Shown here: positions 20,431-20,485 of the stretch, piece after piece | Layout of the letters: each line of letters begins with the position of its first letter | Position numbering within the stretch: position 1 is the first letter of the stretch | The notes under the pieces: generated by a model | What the model saw: the letters and a program-made list of their open reading frames with translations, nothing else | What the model was told of the DNA's origin: nothing | The model's database searches: none | Assembly (NCBI GenBank): GCA_900128565.1 | Contig: LT636037.1 | Coordinates: 1-20,485 of the forward strand | From: Stramenopiles sp. TOSAG23-6 | Taxonomy: Eukaryota > Sar | Reading direction: 5' to 3' | Length of the DNA: 20,485 nucleotides | Made by a program: the position numbers and the translations under genes

Positions 20431-20485
20431 ATGTATTGTAAAAAAAATTAAATTCGAAATTTGTTAGGTACAAAATTTCGTACGA
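20431..20485 (-). repeat. Introner-like intron, copy 6 (3' part; 5' end off window)
   Basis: The minus strand enters the window in the core (TCGTACGAAATTTTGTACC, then TAACAAATTT) and ends ACAATACAT by comparison with the other copies. The exon then begins in the GCP3 segment ILTLGKSINFLR. A TAG that would fit a conventional acceptor exists 11 nt further (ending at 20420), so this copy alone does not decide the boundary. Confidence 0.8.

Noticed and set aside
20420-20431. Conventional acceptor CCCTAG for intron copy 6.
   Set aside because: It cannot be excluded since the 5' part is off-window, but the ACAATACAT end matches the other copies and keeps ILTLGKSINFLR, which resembles GCP3 relatives.

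Overview
The window is nuclear DNA from a flagellated microbial eukaryote. It is AT-rich and carries an outer-arm type axonemal dynein heavy chain, a gamma-tubulin ring complex subunit, a DDI1-type ubiquitin-shuttle protease and a class I (iron-sulfur) fumarase with a mitochondrial-looking presequence. All four protein genes lie on the minus strand; the only clear + strand gene is a tRNA-Leu(CAG). The three visible stop codons are all TAA and the standard genetic code fits throughout. I cannot name the species. Unidirectional genes, an intact outer-arm dynein and repeated non-canonical introns would suit lineages known for such introns (for example syndinean dinoflagellates or euglenozoans), but that is inference.

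Layout from left to right: 5' part of a fumarase gene (54-1100) cut by an intron that runs off the left edge; a 302-bp intergenic stretch; DDI1-like protease (1403-2356); a 317-bp palindrome-rich intergenic stretch; a giant outer-arm dynein heavy chain (2674-17567), almost all of it one uninterrupted 14-kb exon; a leader/intergenic region with a small ORF and hairpins (17568-18358); tRNA-Leu (18359-18442); a hairpin-bearing spacer; and the 3' half of a gamma-tubulin complex component 3 gene (18757-20430), split by several short introns, with a further intron running off the right edge.

The most interesting feature is a family of near-identical short introns (about 93-117 nt) found in three unrelated genes: fumarase, dynein and GCP3. 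Six copies are visible, two of them cut by the window edges. They share a 5' end GTAYGTTTTYAT, a core TACGAAATTTTGTACCTAAC and a 3' end close to CACAATANNT. Protein-family alignment fixes their boundaries, and these show no AG at the 3' splice site. Instead the introns are flanked by 2-4 nt direct repeats that make the exact junction ambiguous. This is what introner elements (mobile introns spread by transposition) with non-conventional splicing would look like. A related oddity is an apparent frameshift in the dynein N-terminus, which a 140-nt intron between two ACAAAAAA repeats would explain.

Functionally, dynein (flagellar motility) and GCP3 (microtubule nucleation) are both microtubule-related, while fumarase (TCA cycle or fumarate metabolism) and DDI1 (proteasome pathway) are housekeeping genes. 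I see no sign of an operon-like functional unit beyond the shared orientation.
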